This document shows, one piece after another, positions 8,776-19,390 of a DNA stretch of 64,000 bases (positions are counted from its first letter, which is position 1; the number at the start of each line of letters is the position of its first letter). The translations under genes were made by a program, and so were the position numbers. The stretch lies in NCBI GenBank assembly GCA_963817885.1, contig CAWFQE010000012.1, positions 62,001-126,000 of the forward strand, read 5' to 3'. A model generated the notes under the pieces. That model saw nothing but the letters and a program-made list of their open reading frames with translations. It did not search any database and was not told where the DNA came from. Source of the DNA: CAVOHU01 sp963817885. Lineage in GTDB: Bacteria > Acidobacteriota > Vicinamibacteria > Vicinamibacterales > JAKQTR01.

Positions 8776-9779
8776 TGCTTCGCAACTTCGCATATGTTCG
8801 GGCGAACTCCCTCGCCGAGGCGCTCAAGCAGCTCGAGGGACCAGCCGCACGCGTCCATGCCGGCGGCACGGATCTGCTGGGGTGCCTGCGCGACAACGTG
8901 ATGCAGGCGCAGAAGGTCGTCAGCATCAGCAAGCTCGCCGATCTCAAGGGCGTCGCCGCTCTGCCCGATGGGGGGCTGCGGATAGGCGCCCTGACGACGA
9001 TCAGCGAGATCGCCGCCAACCCGATCATCAGAGAGAAGTACAGCGCGATCGCCCAGGCAGCGGCCGTCGTCGCCAGCCCCCAGCTGCGCAACCAGGGGAC
9101 CATCGGCGGCAATCTGTGCCAGCGTCCCCGGTGCTGGTACTTCCGCGGTGACTACGACTGCTCGCGGAAGGGCGGCAGCATGTGTTACGCCGTCGGCGGG
9201 CAGAGCCAGTACCACTGCATCTTCGGCGGAGGCGCGTGCGTGGCCGTGCACCCCTCCGACGTGGCGCCCGCTTTGATGGCGCTGGACGCGAAGGTGAGGA
9301 TTGCCGGCGCAAGGGGCAGCCGAAATGTCGGGCTCGATCAGTTCTTCGTGCAGCCGGACTCGTCGGTGACCAGGGAAACCGTGGTCGAGCCTGGCGAGAT
9401 CGTCACAGATGTTCTGCTGCCGCCTCCGGTGGCGGGGCAGGTCAGCGGGTACCGGAAGGTCCGGGCGCGCGGGTCGTGGGACTTCGCACTGGCCGGAATC
9501 GCGTTCGCCGTCTCGTCGAAGGCGGCCAGGGTGGAGCGGGCCCGGATTGTCCTGTCCGGGGTCGCCCCGATCCCCTGGAGGGCGCTCGAGGTCGAGAAAG
9601 TGATCACCGGGCAACGGCTCGATCCGAGGACGATTGCCGCCGCCGGCGTGGCATCCGTGAAGGGCGCCTCTCCGCTCGCCTGCAACGGCTACAAGGTCAG
9701 TCTCGTGCGCGGGATTGTCGAGGAGGCGCTGCTCGGCCTGCAGGCCGCGCCGTCCTCCGGCGGCAAGGAGAGCGAGTAA
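8775..9779 (+). CDS. FAD subunit of molybdenum hydroxylase with extra Fe-S loop
   Basis: This is a 334-residue CoxM/XdhB-type FAD subunit. HAGGTDLLG near residue 29 and NQGTIGGNLCQRPRCWYFRG near residue 108 are the flavin-binding motifs. After the second motif there is an insertion with cysteines in RCWYF, YDCSRK, SMCYAV and GGACVAV. A comparable cysteine loop holds an additional [4Fe-4S] cluster in PaoB and in 4-hydroxybenzoyl-CoA reductase, so an extra cluster is plausible here. The gene overlaps the large subunit by one base. Gene order is Fe-S, Mo, FAD, unlike paoABC (Fe-S, FAD, Mo). It ends 28 bases from a convergent hydrolase gene. Confidence 0.83.
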   Translation: MLRNFAYVRANSLAEALKQLEGPAARVHAGGTDLLGCLRDNVMQAQKVVSISKLADLKGVAALPDGGLRIGALTTISEIAANPIIREKYSAIAQAAAVVASPQLRNQGTIGGNLCQRPRCWYFRGDYDCSRKGGSMCYAVGGQSQYHCIFGGGACVAVHPSDVAPALMALDAKVRIAGARGSRNVGLDQFFVQPDSSVTRETVVEPGEIVTDVLLPPPVAGQVSGYRKVRARGSWDFALAGIAFAVSSKAARVERARIVLSGVAPIPWRALEVEKVITGQRLDPRTIAAAGVASVKGASPLACNGYKVSLVRGIVEEALLGLQAAPSSGGKESE

Positions 9780-9807
9780 CCAGGCGCCGGGCGCGGCCGC
9801 TGCCGGT

Positions 9808-10563
9808 TCATCGACTTCGGGCCGTTTCCTCTGAAGTCGACGCCTCCGGCAGCTCCGACGCCCGCCGTCTGATCCACGCCACCGCCCCGGTGACGGCGCG
9901 ATCGTAGACCACCACTTGCGGCACGGGCCACCGCTTCAGCACGGTGTAGGAATGGTCTCCGCCCTCGACTACGTGGAGCGTGCAGCGGGAGGGCAGCACG
10001 TCGATGAACGCGCGAAGTTCGTCGGGCGTGCCGAACGCATCCTTCGAGCCCTGGACGAAGAGCATCGGGACGGTGATGCGCGGCAGGTGCGAGACGCGGA
10101 GCTGCTGCGGCTTTGCGGGCGGATGAAGCGGATAACCGAAGAAGACGAGTCCCCGCAGGCGGGCCGACCAGGGCGGCGCGTCGGCCTGGTCGGCATCCGG
10201 CGCCGCGGCCACGTGTGAACCGATTCGGCCTCCGAGCGACTTGCCGCCAATGAACAGCGGTCTGGCTCCAAGCACGGGATTGGCGGCCACCTGCGCCAGG
10301 ACCGAGCGGTAACAGGACTCGAGCACCGGTTGCGGATCCGGCAGGCGGCGCCCGCCTTCGGTGAACGGGAAATTGAACGTGACCACCTCGAGGCCGTGCG
10401 ATGCGAGGCTGGTGGCGAACTCCACCATGAACTCGCTCGTCTGGCCGGCGCCGGCCCCGTGGGCGAGGACCAGCGTGGCGGTGGACGGCTGCGAGCCCGC
10501 CCGGTAGTGCAGCGCCGTCACGTGCCGCCCGTGGTCGAGCGCGACGGTTCGTTCATCCGCCAT
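9808..10563 (-). CDS. alpha/beta hydrolase of the TEX30/KANL3-like family
   Basis: The 251-residue protein has the alpha/beta hydrolase fold: LVLAHGAGAG near residue 32 (oxyanion region), nucleophile serine in GGKSLGGR near residue 108, an aspartate in QGSKDAFG and histidine in GGDHSY. This arrangement is typical of the TEX30/KANL3-like subfamily related to dienelactone hydrolases. No signal peptide is seen, so it should be cytoplasmic. It is convergent with the molybdenum hydroxylase operon and divergent from the ettA gene, so it is probably a single-gene unit. The substrate is unknown. Confidence 0.75.
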   Translation of the reverse strand: MADERTVALDHGRHVTALHYRAGSQPSTATLVLAHGAGAGQTSEFMVEFATSLASHGLEVVTFNFPFTEGGRRLPDPQPVLESCYRSVLAQVAANPVLGARPLFIGGKSLGGRIGSHVAAAPDADQADAPPWSARLRGLVFFGYPLHPPAKPQQLRVSHLPRITVPMLFVQGSKDAFGTPDELRAFIDVLPSRCTLHVVEGGDHSYTVLKRWPVPQVVVYDRAVTGAVAWIRRRASELPEASTSEETARSR

Positions 10564-10684
10564 CGCGGTCCCCTTGAGTCATTCCCGCCAAGGAGCATAC
10601 GCTAGGAAGGCAGGGCGGCGCGAATCTCCCCGCTGCAGGTCGCCGCGGGCACCCTAACCCCATCAACGCGAGGACTCACAACGA

Positions 10685-12368
<1,684 letters not shown>

Positions 12369-12390
12369 TTGGGGCTGGCGGCCTACGGCT

Positions 12391-12424
12391 TAGGGCTAGG
12401 GGCTAGGGGCTAGGGGCTTGGGGC
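12391..12424. repeat. short GGGGCTA heptamer array
   Basis: About five head-to-tail copies of a TAGGGGC heptamer lie just after the ettA stop. The same unit forms the much longer array at 18031-18149. The copy here is near-perfect and intergenic. Confidence 0.8.
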
Positions 12425-12505
12425 CGTGTGCCGAACGGCCGCGTTGGAGATAGAATCTTTCCGCTCTCGCGTCTTCATACCCGTGTTCCTGAAAGGGGTC
12501 CGACA

Positions 12506-13555
12506 GTGAGAAGACCTGGCGTGCTCATTACCGGGGCCAGCGGCGAGATTGGCCACGGCCTCATCACCCGCTTCGCGGCCGCCAATCACGTGTCGATCAT
12601 CACGCTCGACGTGCGCGCGCTCGAGCCCGATCTCGCAAAGCTCGTGCACCGCGAGGTCATCGGCTCGATCACCGACAGCGCCGTGCTCGATCGAATCCTG
12701 GCCGAGTTCGACATCGATCACGTCTATCACCTGGCCGCCTATCTCTCGACGCGCAGCGAGTTCACCCCGGTGACCGCGCACCACGTCAATGTCGAGGGCA
12801 CGCTGAACCTGCTGGAGTTCGCACAGAAGCAGGCCGAATCGCACGGGCGGCCCGTCCTCTTCCTCTATCCGTCGTCGATCGCCGCCTACGGGATCCCGGA
12901 TCTCGAGACCAAGGCGCGCGCGGGGAAGGTCAAGGAGGACCGGTTCACGCATCCGACGACGATGTACGGCTGCAACAAGCTGTACTGCGAGCAGCTTGGC
13001 GACTACTACGCGCATCACTACAAGCAGCTCGCGGCGGAGCCGCTGAGCGGAAAAGTCGATTTCCGGGCGGTGAGGTTCCCCGGCCTCATCTCGGCCGTGA
13101 CCGTGCCTTCCGGCGGCACCTCGGACTATGCGCCCGAGATGATTCACGCCGCCGCGCAGGGCCAGCCTTACGCCTGCTTCGTGAGGCCCGACACGAGGAT
13201 TCCGTTCATGGCCATGCCCGACGGCGTCGAGGCGCTGCTCAAGCTGGCCGCGGCCCCGCGCGAGCGGCTCACGCGCACCGCCTACAATGTCGGGGCATTC
13301 AACCCGTCTGCGGAAGAGATTCGAGACGTGGTGCTCCGGTCGTTCCCCAACGCGGTCATCGGATGGGAGAAGGACGTCAAGCGCCAGGGCATCGTCGATT
13401 CCTGGCCTGCGGACGTGGACGACAGCGCGGCCCGGCAGGACTTCGGGTTCGTGCCCGCCTACGATTTCGAGCGGGCCTTCTCCGAATACCTGATCCCGAC
13501 CATCCGTCAGCGTTACGCCACCCCTCAGGCCCCGGCGCACTCCGTGTCCCGGTGA
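12506..13555 (+). CDS. SDR-type L-threonine 3-dehydrogenase
   Basis: This is a 349-residue NAD-dependent extended SDR protein. The Rossmann motif GASGEIGHG lies near residue 8, the catalytic serine in YPSSIAAYG and the YxxxK pair in YGCNKLYCE. Downstream, RFPGLIS and GGTSDYAPEM, followed by RIPFMAMPDGVEAL, resemble SDR-type threonine dehydrogenases rather than UDP-glucose epimerases. I choose GTG 12506 because GAAAGGGG sits 7 bases upstream and the Rossmann motif follows at once; the in-frame upstream extension is not protein-like. The enzyme would oxidise L-threonine to 2-amino-3-ketobutyrate in the cytoplasm. No kbl (ligase) gene is adjacent, so the assignment rests on motifs. A general epimerase role remains possible. 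Confidence 0.7.
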   Translation: MRRPGVLITGASGEIGHGLITRFAAANHVSIITLDVRALEPDLAKLVHREVIGSITDSAVLDRILAEFDIDHVYHLAAYLSTRSEFTPVTAHHVNVEGTLNLLEFAQKQAESHGRPVLFLYPSSIAAYGIPDLETKARAGKVKEDRFTHPTTMYGCNKLYCEQLGDYYAHHYKQLAAEPLSGKVDFRAVRFPGLISAVTVPSGGTSDYAPEMIHAAAQGQPYACFVRPDTRIPFMAMPDGVEALLKLAAAPRERLTRTAYNVGAFNPSAEEIRDVVLRSFPNAVIGWEKDVKRQGIVDSWPADVDDSAARQDFGFVPAYDFERAFSEYLIPTIRQRYATPQAPAHSVSR

Positions 13556-13673
13556 GGCGGCAGTGGGGCCAGCCGACAACGGCACCGGCTTCGCGGCAGG
13601 GTCGGGTATGGACCTCAAATCCCTGATTGCCCACGCACGCGCGCTGGTGCCGCTCTGGACCGGGTGAGGTCGA

Positions 13674-13958
13674 TCAGGCCGCCAGGGCGAGCTGTTCGAA
13701 CGACTCGCGCCAGGTCTCGGTCTCGCACGTGGGAAACGCCACCAGGCACGAGTGTTCGCCTTCGGTCCCCTTCAGTCGAAATCCTTGCGGGCTCGTCACC
13801 CGGTAGAAGGGATGCGGGAACTCCGAGTACAGCTCCAGTTCGCCCAGTCGGGCGAAACTGAGGATGGCCCCCCGCGTCACGGGCGAGTCGAACCGGTACC
13901 GCCACGTGCGCCCGGCCGTGGTGCAATCTTCGACGATGCTCGAGCTGACAATCTGCAT
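13674..13958 (-). CDS. small conserved-looking protein of unknown function
   Basis: This 94-residue protein starts at an ATG preceded by GAAGGACTGCGAG. It has balanced composition with aromatic and charged residues (for example YSEFPHPFYRVTSP) and no signal peptide or membrane helix. Two cysteines lie in the C-terminal half (SCLVAFPTCE). I do not recognise a family. It lies alone between the dehydrogenase gene and the divergently oriented sulfur module. A real gene is more likely than not because of the ribosome site and protein-like sequence. Confidence 0.5.
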   Translation of the reverse strand: MQIVSSSIVEDCTTAGRTWRYRFDSPVTRGAILSFARLGELELYSEFPHPFYRVTSPQGFRLKGTEGEHSCLVAFPTCETETWRESFEQLALAA

Positions 13959-14325
13959 CTCGCAGTCCTTCGCAGTACGGAATCTTCGGGGGCAACCGTG
14001 ATGCCCGTGTGACGGATCCGCTCATCCAGTCACCCTCGCACGAAGATAGAGCAGAGAGCATGCCAGCCGTGGCGCGCAGGTTTCGCTTCCGGGTAACCGA
14101 CTGGCATTCGTGAGGTTAGGCGCGGGAGACCGGTCTTGGGAGCGACCAGCATCGCGGGATTCTGACGCGTGTCGAGGGCGCGCCCGGCACAGGCGGTGTA
14201 ACCGCTCGCGCAGTTCCTGAATCATACTCAACGGCCCCTGCCTCCGTGTGGCGAACCCCCCGCCGCCCCTTTGGTCCGGCCTCATCAAGCCCCCAGGAAT
14301 ACCGGGCCGACCCTCTGAGGTTCAG

Positions 14326-16521
14326 ATGGATACGCTATCCCGCAGACGATTCCTCAAGATCTCGACCGCCTCCATCGGCGTTGCGGCCTCAGCCGGCTCA
14401 TTGTCGCGGCTGGCCGGCCAGTCGAACGGGCGCGGGACATCGCCGGCCGAGCTTCAGAATATCCCGACCTTCTGCGACATGTGCTTCTGGAAGTGCGGGG
14501 CCATCGCCTACGTGCAGGACGGAAAGCTGTGGAAGGTCGAGGGCAATCCGGAGGATCCGTTGAGCCGGGGCCGGCTCTGCCCGCGAGGCACGGGAAGCGT
14601 CGGCGCTCACACCGATCCCGATCGCCTCAAGGTGCCGCTGATCCGCCGGCGGGCGAGAGGGCAGGACGAGTGGTCGCAGGCGACCTGGGACGAGGCGCTC
14701 AACTACGTGGCCGAGCGGATGCAGCGGATCAAGGCCCAGTACGGGCCCGAGTCGGTCGCGCTGTTCTCGCACGGCATCGGCGGAACCTTCCTCAAGCACA
14801 CACTCAAGGCCTTTGGATCGCCCAACATCGCCGCCCCGTCCTTCGCGCAGTGCCGGGGGGCGAGGGACGCGGGGTTCAGCCTGACCTTCGGCGAGGAAAT
14901 CGGGTCGCCCGAACGGACCGACATCCGGAACAGCCGGTGCCTGGTGCTGATCGGATCGCACCTCGGCGAGAACATGCACAACACGCAGGTGCAGGAATTC
15001 GCCGACGCGGTTGGCAGCGGGGCGAGTGTGATCGTCGTCGATCCGAGGTTTTCCGTCGCGGCGAGCAAGGCGAAATTCTACCTGCCGATCCGGCCCGGCA
15101 CCGATCTGGCGCTGGTGCTCGCCTGGATGAATGTGCTGGTCTCGGAGCGGCTCTACGACCAGGAGTACGTCGATCGGCACGGCTTCGGGTTCGACGCGTT
15201 CGCGGCCGAGATTGCGCCGTTCACGCCCGACTGGGCGTACCCGGAAACGGGCATCGAAGCCGCGGTCATTCGCGAAACCGCCCGCGAGATGGCGCGGTAT
15301 CGCCCGGCCACCCTGGTGCACCCCGGGCGTCACGTGGCGTGGTACGGCGACGATACCCAGCGAAGCCGCGCCGTGGCGCTGCTGAACGCGCTGCTCGGCA
15401 GCTGGGGACGGAAGGGCGGGTTCTACCAGCCGGGCAGCATGGACGTTCCCGGCTATCCGTATCCGCCTTACCCGAAGCCGGTGAAGGGCAGGGCCGACAA
15501 GAGCGGCGCAAAGCATCCGTTCGCCTCCGAGGCGATTACCACCGGCATCCGGGATGCGACCCTGACCGGCCAACCCTACCCGGTGAAGGGCTGGATCACC
15601 TACGCCACCAATCTCATGATGGCGATGCCCAACGAGCCCGAGACGGTGAAGGCCATCCAGGCGCTCGATCTGCTGGTCGTCGTCGACGTGCTTCCAGGCG
15701 AGATGGCAGGCTGGGCCGATGTCGTGCTGCCCGAGTCCGTCTTCCTCGAGCGCCACGACGATCTGAACGTCGAGCTGTTCCGCCAGCCGTTCGTCGCCCT
15801 GCGTCAGCCGGTCGTCGAATCCCCGGCCGACCAGAAGCCGAACTGGTGGATCGCGCGCGAGCTGGCCCGGAAGCTCGGTCTCGAGGCGTACTATCCGTGG
15901 GCCGACATCGAGGAGTACCTCGGCGCCCGGCTCTCGAAGGCGGGATTGAGCTTCCCGGAACTGAAGCGGAAGGGCGTCATCCTCGGGCAGCCCCAGCCGA
16001 TCTACTTCGAAGAAGGCGTTCCGGCCGAGTTTGCGACTCCGTCCGGAAAGATCGAGTTCTATTCGACCGGCCTGCGGGATCGCGGGTTCGACCCGGTCCC
16101 GAAATACACGAAACATCCGCAGCCGCCGCCGGGATCCTTCCGGCTGCTGTTCGGGCGCGCGCCGGTGCACACCTTCGGGCGCACGCAGTCGAACCCGATC
16201 CTCCACGACATGATGGCCGAGAACGAGGTGTGGGTGAATGCTGACATCGCCGCCCGCGTCGGCCTCCACGATGGCGACCGTGTGCGGTTGAAGAACCAGG
16301 ACGGCGTGATCAGCAACCCGGTTCGGCTCAAGGCGACCAACCGCATCCGGCCCGACTGCGTGTTCATGGTTCACGGCTTCGGCCATACCGCCATTCGGCT
16401 GCGGCGGGCGTTCGGCAAGGGCGCGAGCGACAGCCAGCTCGTCACACGGTACGCGGTCGACCCGCTGATGGGCGGCACCGGGATGAACGTGAACTTCGTC
16501 ACGCTGGAAGCGGAGGCCTGA
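14326..16521 (+). CDS. Tat-exported molybdopterin oxidoreductase, PsrA/PhsA-like
   Basis: This 731-residue protein is a DMSO reductase-family catalytic subunit. The N-terminus is a Tat signal (SRRRFLKI then a hydrophobic segment). A [4Fe-4S] motif CDMCFWKCG with a fourth cysteine in RGRLCPRG follows near residue 50. SFAQCRGARDAG near residue 176 supplies a cysteine that could bind molybdenum, as in polysulfide and thiosulfate reductases. The C-terminal domain has the dinucleotide-binding fold. The start at 14326 is fixed by the signal peptide. The next two genes encode matching Fe-S and NrfD-type subunits, and the neighbours are sulfur-transport and rhodanese genes, which favours polysulfide, thiosulfate or tetrathionate as substrate. 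Arsenate reductase-like use cannot be excluded. Confidence 0.83.
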   Translation: MDTLSRRRFLKISTASIGVAASAGSLSRLAGQSNGRGTSPAELQNIPTFCDMCFWKCGAIAYVQDGKLWKVEGNPEDPLSRGRLCPRGTGSVGAHTDPDRLKVPLIRRRARGQDEWSQATWDEALNYVAERMQRIKAQYGPESVALFSHGIGGTFLKHTLKAFGSPNIAAPSFAQCRGARDAGFSLTFGEEIGSPERTDIRNSRCLVLIGSHLGENMHNTQVQEFADAVGSGASVIVVDPRFSVAASKAKFYLPIRPGTDLALVLAWMNVLVSERLYDQEYVDRHGFGFDAFAAEIAPFTPDWAYPETGIEAAVIRETAREMARYRPATLVHPGRHVAWYGDDTQRSRAVALLNALLGSWGRKGGFYQPGSMDVPGYPYPPYPKPVKGRADKSGAKHPFASEAITTGIRDATLTGQPYPVKGWITYATNLMMAMPNEPETVKAIQALDLLVVVDVLPGEMAGWADVVLPESVFLERHDDLNVELFRQPFVALRQPVVESPADQKPNWWIARELARKLGLEAYYPWADIEEYLGARLSKAGLSFPELKRKGVILGQPQPIYFEEGVPAEFATPSGKIEFYSTGLRDRGFDPVPKYTKHPQPPPGSFRLLFGRAPVHTFGRTQSNPILHDMMAENEVWVNADIAARVGLHDGDRVRLKNQDGVISNPVRLKATNRIRPDCVFMVHGFGHTAIRLRRAFGKGASDSQLVTRYAVDPLMGGTGMNVNFVTLEAEA

Positions 16522-16526
16522 CCCCA

Positions 16527-17066
16527 ATGGCGCGGTACGGCATGGCAATCGACACCCGCCGGTGCGTCGGGTGCATGGACTGCGTGGTCGCCTGCAAGAC
16601 CGAGAATCGTGTGCCCGAGGGCTTCAACCGCGATTGGATCGCCACCGAAGCCGCCGGACGGTTCCCGACCATCCAGATGGAGATCAGGAGCGAGCGCTGC
16701 AATCACTGCGATAACCCCCCGTGCGTGGCGTGCTGCCCGACCGGGGCGAGTCACGTCGAGCCTGACGGGCGGATCGTGCTGGTCACCCACGAGGCGTGCA
16801 TCGGGTGCAAGGCCTGTATCGCCTCGTGCCCGTACGACGCACGGTTCGTGCATCCGGACGGCTACGCCGACAAGTGCACCTTCTGCGATCACCGGCTCAG
16901 CCAGGGCCTGGACCCGGCCTGCGTGATGGTGTGTCCGACCCGGTGCATGACCTTCGGCGATGTCGACGATCCGAACACGCCGATCAGCCGCCTGCTGGCG
17001 TCGCGCAGGGCGCACGTGCTCCTGCCGGCGGCGGGCACCGGGCCGCGCATTTTCTACCTCGACTAG
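16527..17066 (+). CDS. four-cluster [4Fe-4S] electron transfer subunit, PsrB/PhsB-like
   Basis: The 179-residue protein has four ferredoxin-type cysteine groups: CVGCMDCVVACK, CNHCDNPPCVACCP, CIGCKACIASCP and KCTFCDH with CVMVCPTRC. This is the DmsB/PsrB/NrfC pattern that wires electrons between a membrane quinol-interacting subunit and the molybdenum subunit. It has no signal of its own and probably travels with the Tat-tagged catalytic subunit. It starts 5 bases after that gene and ends 10 bases before the membrane subunit, so the three form one operon. Confidence 0.88.
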   Translation: MARYGMAIDTRRCVGCMDCVVACKTENRVPEGFNRDWIATEAAGRFPTIQMEIRSERCNHCDNPPCVACCPTGASHVEPDGRIVLVTHEACIGCKACIASCPYDARFVHPDGYADKCTFCDHRLSQGLDPACVMVCPTRCMTFGDVDDPNTPISRLLASRRAHVLLPAAGTGPRIFYLD

Positions 17067-17076
17067 GAGCACCGCG

Positions 17077-18033
17077 GTGACGCCTGAATTGTTCATCACT
17101 CGGCACAACGAGCTGGTTGACCCGTTCCTTCGGGTCTGGAGCTGGCAGATCCCGGTCTACCTGTTCCTCGGAGGCTGGGTCGCCGGCATGATGATCCTGA
17201 CGGGGTATTTCCTGCTGGGCGGCCGGCACCAGCGCCCGTCCCCGCTGTTGTCGGCCCTGCCCGGCGTCGGCCTGGTGCTGCTGAGCCTGGGAATGCTCGC
17301 GCTGTTCCTCGACCTCGAGCACAAGCGCTACGTGTGGCGGCTCTACACGACCATCCAGCTCAGTTCACCGATGTCGTGGGGCGCCTGGATCCTGCTGTTC
17401 GTCTACCCGGTGCTCGTGCTCAGCTGGCTGGTTCGGCCGCCCGCCATTGTCGCGGACCTGAGCCTGACGATCGAGAACGCCTCGATTTCCCTTCGCAGCC
17501 GTCCGCGTGCGGTCAGCCTGATTGGTGCGGCCAACATCGCGCTCGGTGCCGCGCTCGGCGTCTACACCGGGGTGCTGCTGAGCTCGCTCGGCGCGCGGCC
17601 CCTGTGGAACAGCGGAGCACTGGGCGTGCTCTTCCTGGCTTCAGGAGTATCCACGGCTTCAGCCTTCGCCCACCTCGTGACGCGCAGCCTCGAAGAGCGG
17701 GCTTTGACGGTCCGCATCGACAACATCGTGCTGGCATCCGAGCTGGGGGTGCTGGCGCTGTTCATGTTCGGACTGCTCTCGGGCAGTGCCGCCCAGATTG
17801 AGGGAGTACGGCTGATCCTGGGCGGGGTCTATACCGCTCCGTTCTGGGTCCTGGTGATCGGACTGGGCATCGTCATTCCGCTGGTGATTCAGATCCTGGC
17901 CGCTCGCCACCTCGTGCAGCACACCCCCATCGCGCCCCTGATGGTCATGGCGGGGGGATTGGCGCTCCGCTGGGTGATCGTGTCGGCCGGGCAGATGAGT
18001 CACTGGACGCGTGGGGTGATGGGACTTTACTAG
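17077..18033 (+). CDS. NrfD/PsrC-type membrane subunit
   Basis: This 318-residue protein has about eight to nine hydrophobic helices and is the quinone-interacting membrane anchor of the PsrABC-like complex. I choose GTG 17077 because AGGAG lies 8 to 12 bases upstream and the protein then begins directly with the amphipathic N-terminus; a longer in-frame extension overlaps psrB and is arginine-rich noise. It holds FLGGWVAGMMILTGY near residue 28, as in NrfD proteins. The stop codon TAG at 18031 is itself the first letters of a heptamer repeat array. The complex would pass electrons between the quinone pool and a periplasmic sulfur compound. Confidence 0.83.
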   Translation: MTPELFITRHNELVDPFLRVWSWQIPVYLFLGGWVAGMMILTGYFLLGGRHQRPSPLLSALPGVGLVLLSLGMLALFLDLEHKRYVWRLYTTIQLSSPMSWGAWILLFVYPVLVLSWLVRPPAIVADLSLTIENASISLRSRPRAVSLIGAANIALGAALGVYTGVLLSSLGARPLWNSGALGVLFLASGVSTASAFAHLVTRSLEERALTVRIDNIVLASELGVLALFMFGLLSGSAAQIEGVRLILGGVYTAPFWVLVIGLGIVIPLVIQILAARHLVQHTPIAPLMVMAGGLALRWVIVSAGQMSHWTRGVMGLY

Positions 18034-18149
18034 GGGCTAGGGGCTAGGCGCTAGGGGCTGGGGGCTAGGCGCTAGGGGCTAGGGGCTAGGGGCTAGGCGC
18101 TAGGGGCTGGGGGCTAGGCGCTAGGGGCTAGGGGCTAGGGGCTAGGGGC
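18031..18149. repeat. 17-unit heptamer array with 49-bp higher-order structure
   Basis: Seventeen contiguous 7-base units occur, mainly TAGGGGC (A) with variants TAGGCGC (B) and TGGGGGC (C). The order is A A, then B A C B A A A twice, then A, so a 49-base super-unit has been duplicated exactly. The first unit supplies the stop codon of the NrfD-type gene. A shorter array of the same unit lies at 12391. Such arrays are hypervariable in length and may vary the distance between two co-directional gene blocks. Confidence 0.9.
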
Positions 18150-18215
18150 TAGAGCCGAGGGGCTGGGCGGTGTTGGCAGGAGGGCGGCAGACATGTGGAA
18201 TCCAAGGAGCACGCG

Positions 18216-18794
18216 ATGACTACGACAACCGCCGAGGGGATCGGCGTTCCCCTGGAGGAGGCGCGAGAGTCGGCCGTCGAATCGGCGCAGCCCTACATGA
18301 ATCCGTACCTGGCCGGCATCGGCCTCGGCCTGACGCTGCTCGCGGCCTTCGTGCTGGTCGGTCGGGGCTTGGGCGCCTCGGGCGCGTTCAATTCACTGGT
18401 GGCCTGGATCGTGAGTTCGGTGGCCCCGGCGCATGCACGGGGCAACGAGTTCCTCGCGGGCTATCTCGGCGATGGCAGCGCGTCGCCGCTCAAGGCGTGG
18501 CTGCTGTTCGAGATCGTTGGGGTCTTCTTCGGCGCACTCGTGTCCGGGATCCTCGCGCGCCGGGTGCAGATCATGGTGGAAAAGGGTCCGCACGTCTCGA
18601 CGGGGCCCCGGCTGGCCGGCGCCTTCACGGGCGGCGCGCTGATGGCCATCGGGGCCGCACTGGCGCGGGGATGCACCAGCGGGCAGGCGCTCACCGGGGG
18701 CTCGCTGCTCAACCTGGGCAGCTGGGCCGCCATGATGATGATTTTCGCCGGGGCTTACGCCATGGCGTACTTCGTAAGGTGGCAATGGCGATGA
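18216..18794 (+). CDS. YeeE/YedE-family sulfur transporter, first half
   Basis: This is a 192-residue membrane protein with about five hydrophobic helices. The conserved cysteine motif ARGCTSGQALTGGS near residue 148 is typical of YeeE/YedE (TsuA-like) thiosulfate transporters. The ATG at 18216 follows AAGGAG by 8 bases. The gene ends inside the start of the second half (ATGGCGATGATGG), so the two are translationally coupled. In many bacteria both halves are one polypeptide, in others they are separate; the clean overlap with its own start codon suggests genuine two-gene organisation. It probably imports thiosulfate or a related sulfur species for the neighbouring rhodanese and Psr-like enzymes. 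Confidence 0.75.
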   Translation: MTTTTAEGIGVPLEEARESAVESAQPYMNPYLAGIGLGLTLLAAFVLVGRGLGASGAFNSLVAWIVSSVAPAHARGNEFLAGYLGDGSASPLKAWLLFEIVGVFFGALVSGILARRVQIMVEKGPHVSTGPRLAGAFTGGALMAIGAALARGCTSGQALTGGSLLNLGSWAAMMMIFAGAYAMAYFVRWQWR

Positions 18795-19387
18795 TGGCAC
18801 CATTTCTCAAGTTCGGCGCGTTTGGCGACGAAACGAGCCTGGTCGTCGCGTTCCTGATTGGCATCGGCTTCGGATTCTTCCTGGAACGCGCGGGCTTCGG
18901 CAGCGCCCGCAAGCTGGTGTCGCAGTTCTACCTGAACGACCTGGCGGTCTTCAAGGTGATGTTCACCGCGATCGTCACGGCCATGCTCGGCGTGACCTAT
19001 CTCGGATGGATGGGTTGGCTCGACCTGTCGCTCGTGTATCTGACGCCGACGTTCCTCTGGCCGCAGATTGTCGGAGGACTGGTGCTCGGATTCGGATTCG
19101 TCATCGGCGGGTACTGTCCGGGCACCTCAGTGGCGGCGACCGCGGTGGGCAAGGTCGACGCCGTTGTGTTTCTTGGAGGCATCGTCTTCGGGACGCTGCT
19201 CTTTGCAGAAGGCTTCCCGCTCATCAAGGGTTTCTACAACAGCTCAGCCATGGGTGTGCGCACCCTGCCGCAGGCGCTGGGCCTGCCGTTCGGTGTCGTG
19301 GTTTTCGCGGTCGTGCTGATGGCGATTGGCGGGTTTTACGGAGCGGGGCTTCTCGAACGGAAATTCGCGACCCGCACGGGGGCGTAG
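18785..19387 (+). CDS. YeeE/YedE-family sulfur transporter, second half
   Basis: The 200-residue protein carries FLERAGFGSARKL near residue 37 and the second conserved cysteine motif GGYCPGTSVAATAVGK near residue 111, matching the C-terminal half of YeeE/YedE transporters. Several hydrophobic helices are present. The ATG at 18785 overlaps the upstream gene by 10 bases. It would pair with the first half to form one pseudo-symmetric pore with the two cysteine-containing loops facing each other. The next gene, 3 bases later, encodes a rhodanese, a frequent partner of these transporters. Confidence 0.77.
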   Translation: MAMMAPFLKFGAFGDETSLVVAFLIGIGFGFFLERAGFGSARKLVSQFYLNDLAVFKVMFTAIVTAMLGVTYLGWMGWLDLSLVYLTPTFLWPQIVGGLVLGFGFVIGGYCPGTSVAATAVGKVDAVVFLGGIVFGTLLFAEGFPLIKGFYNSSAMGVRTLPQALGLPFGVVVFAVVLMAIGGFYGAGLLERKFATRTGA

Positions 19388-19390
19388 GCG

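Noticed and set aside
18170..19387. Single frameshifted YeeE/YedE gene
   Set aside because: The second half has its own ATG overlapping the first stop, a usual coupled-gene arrangement. Two genes explain the sequence without a base change.
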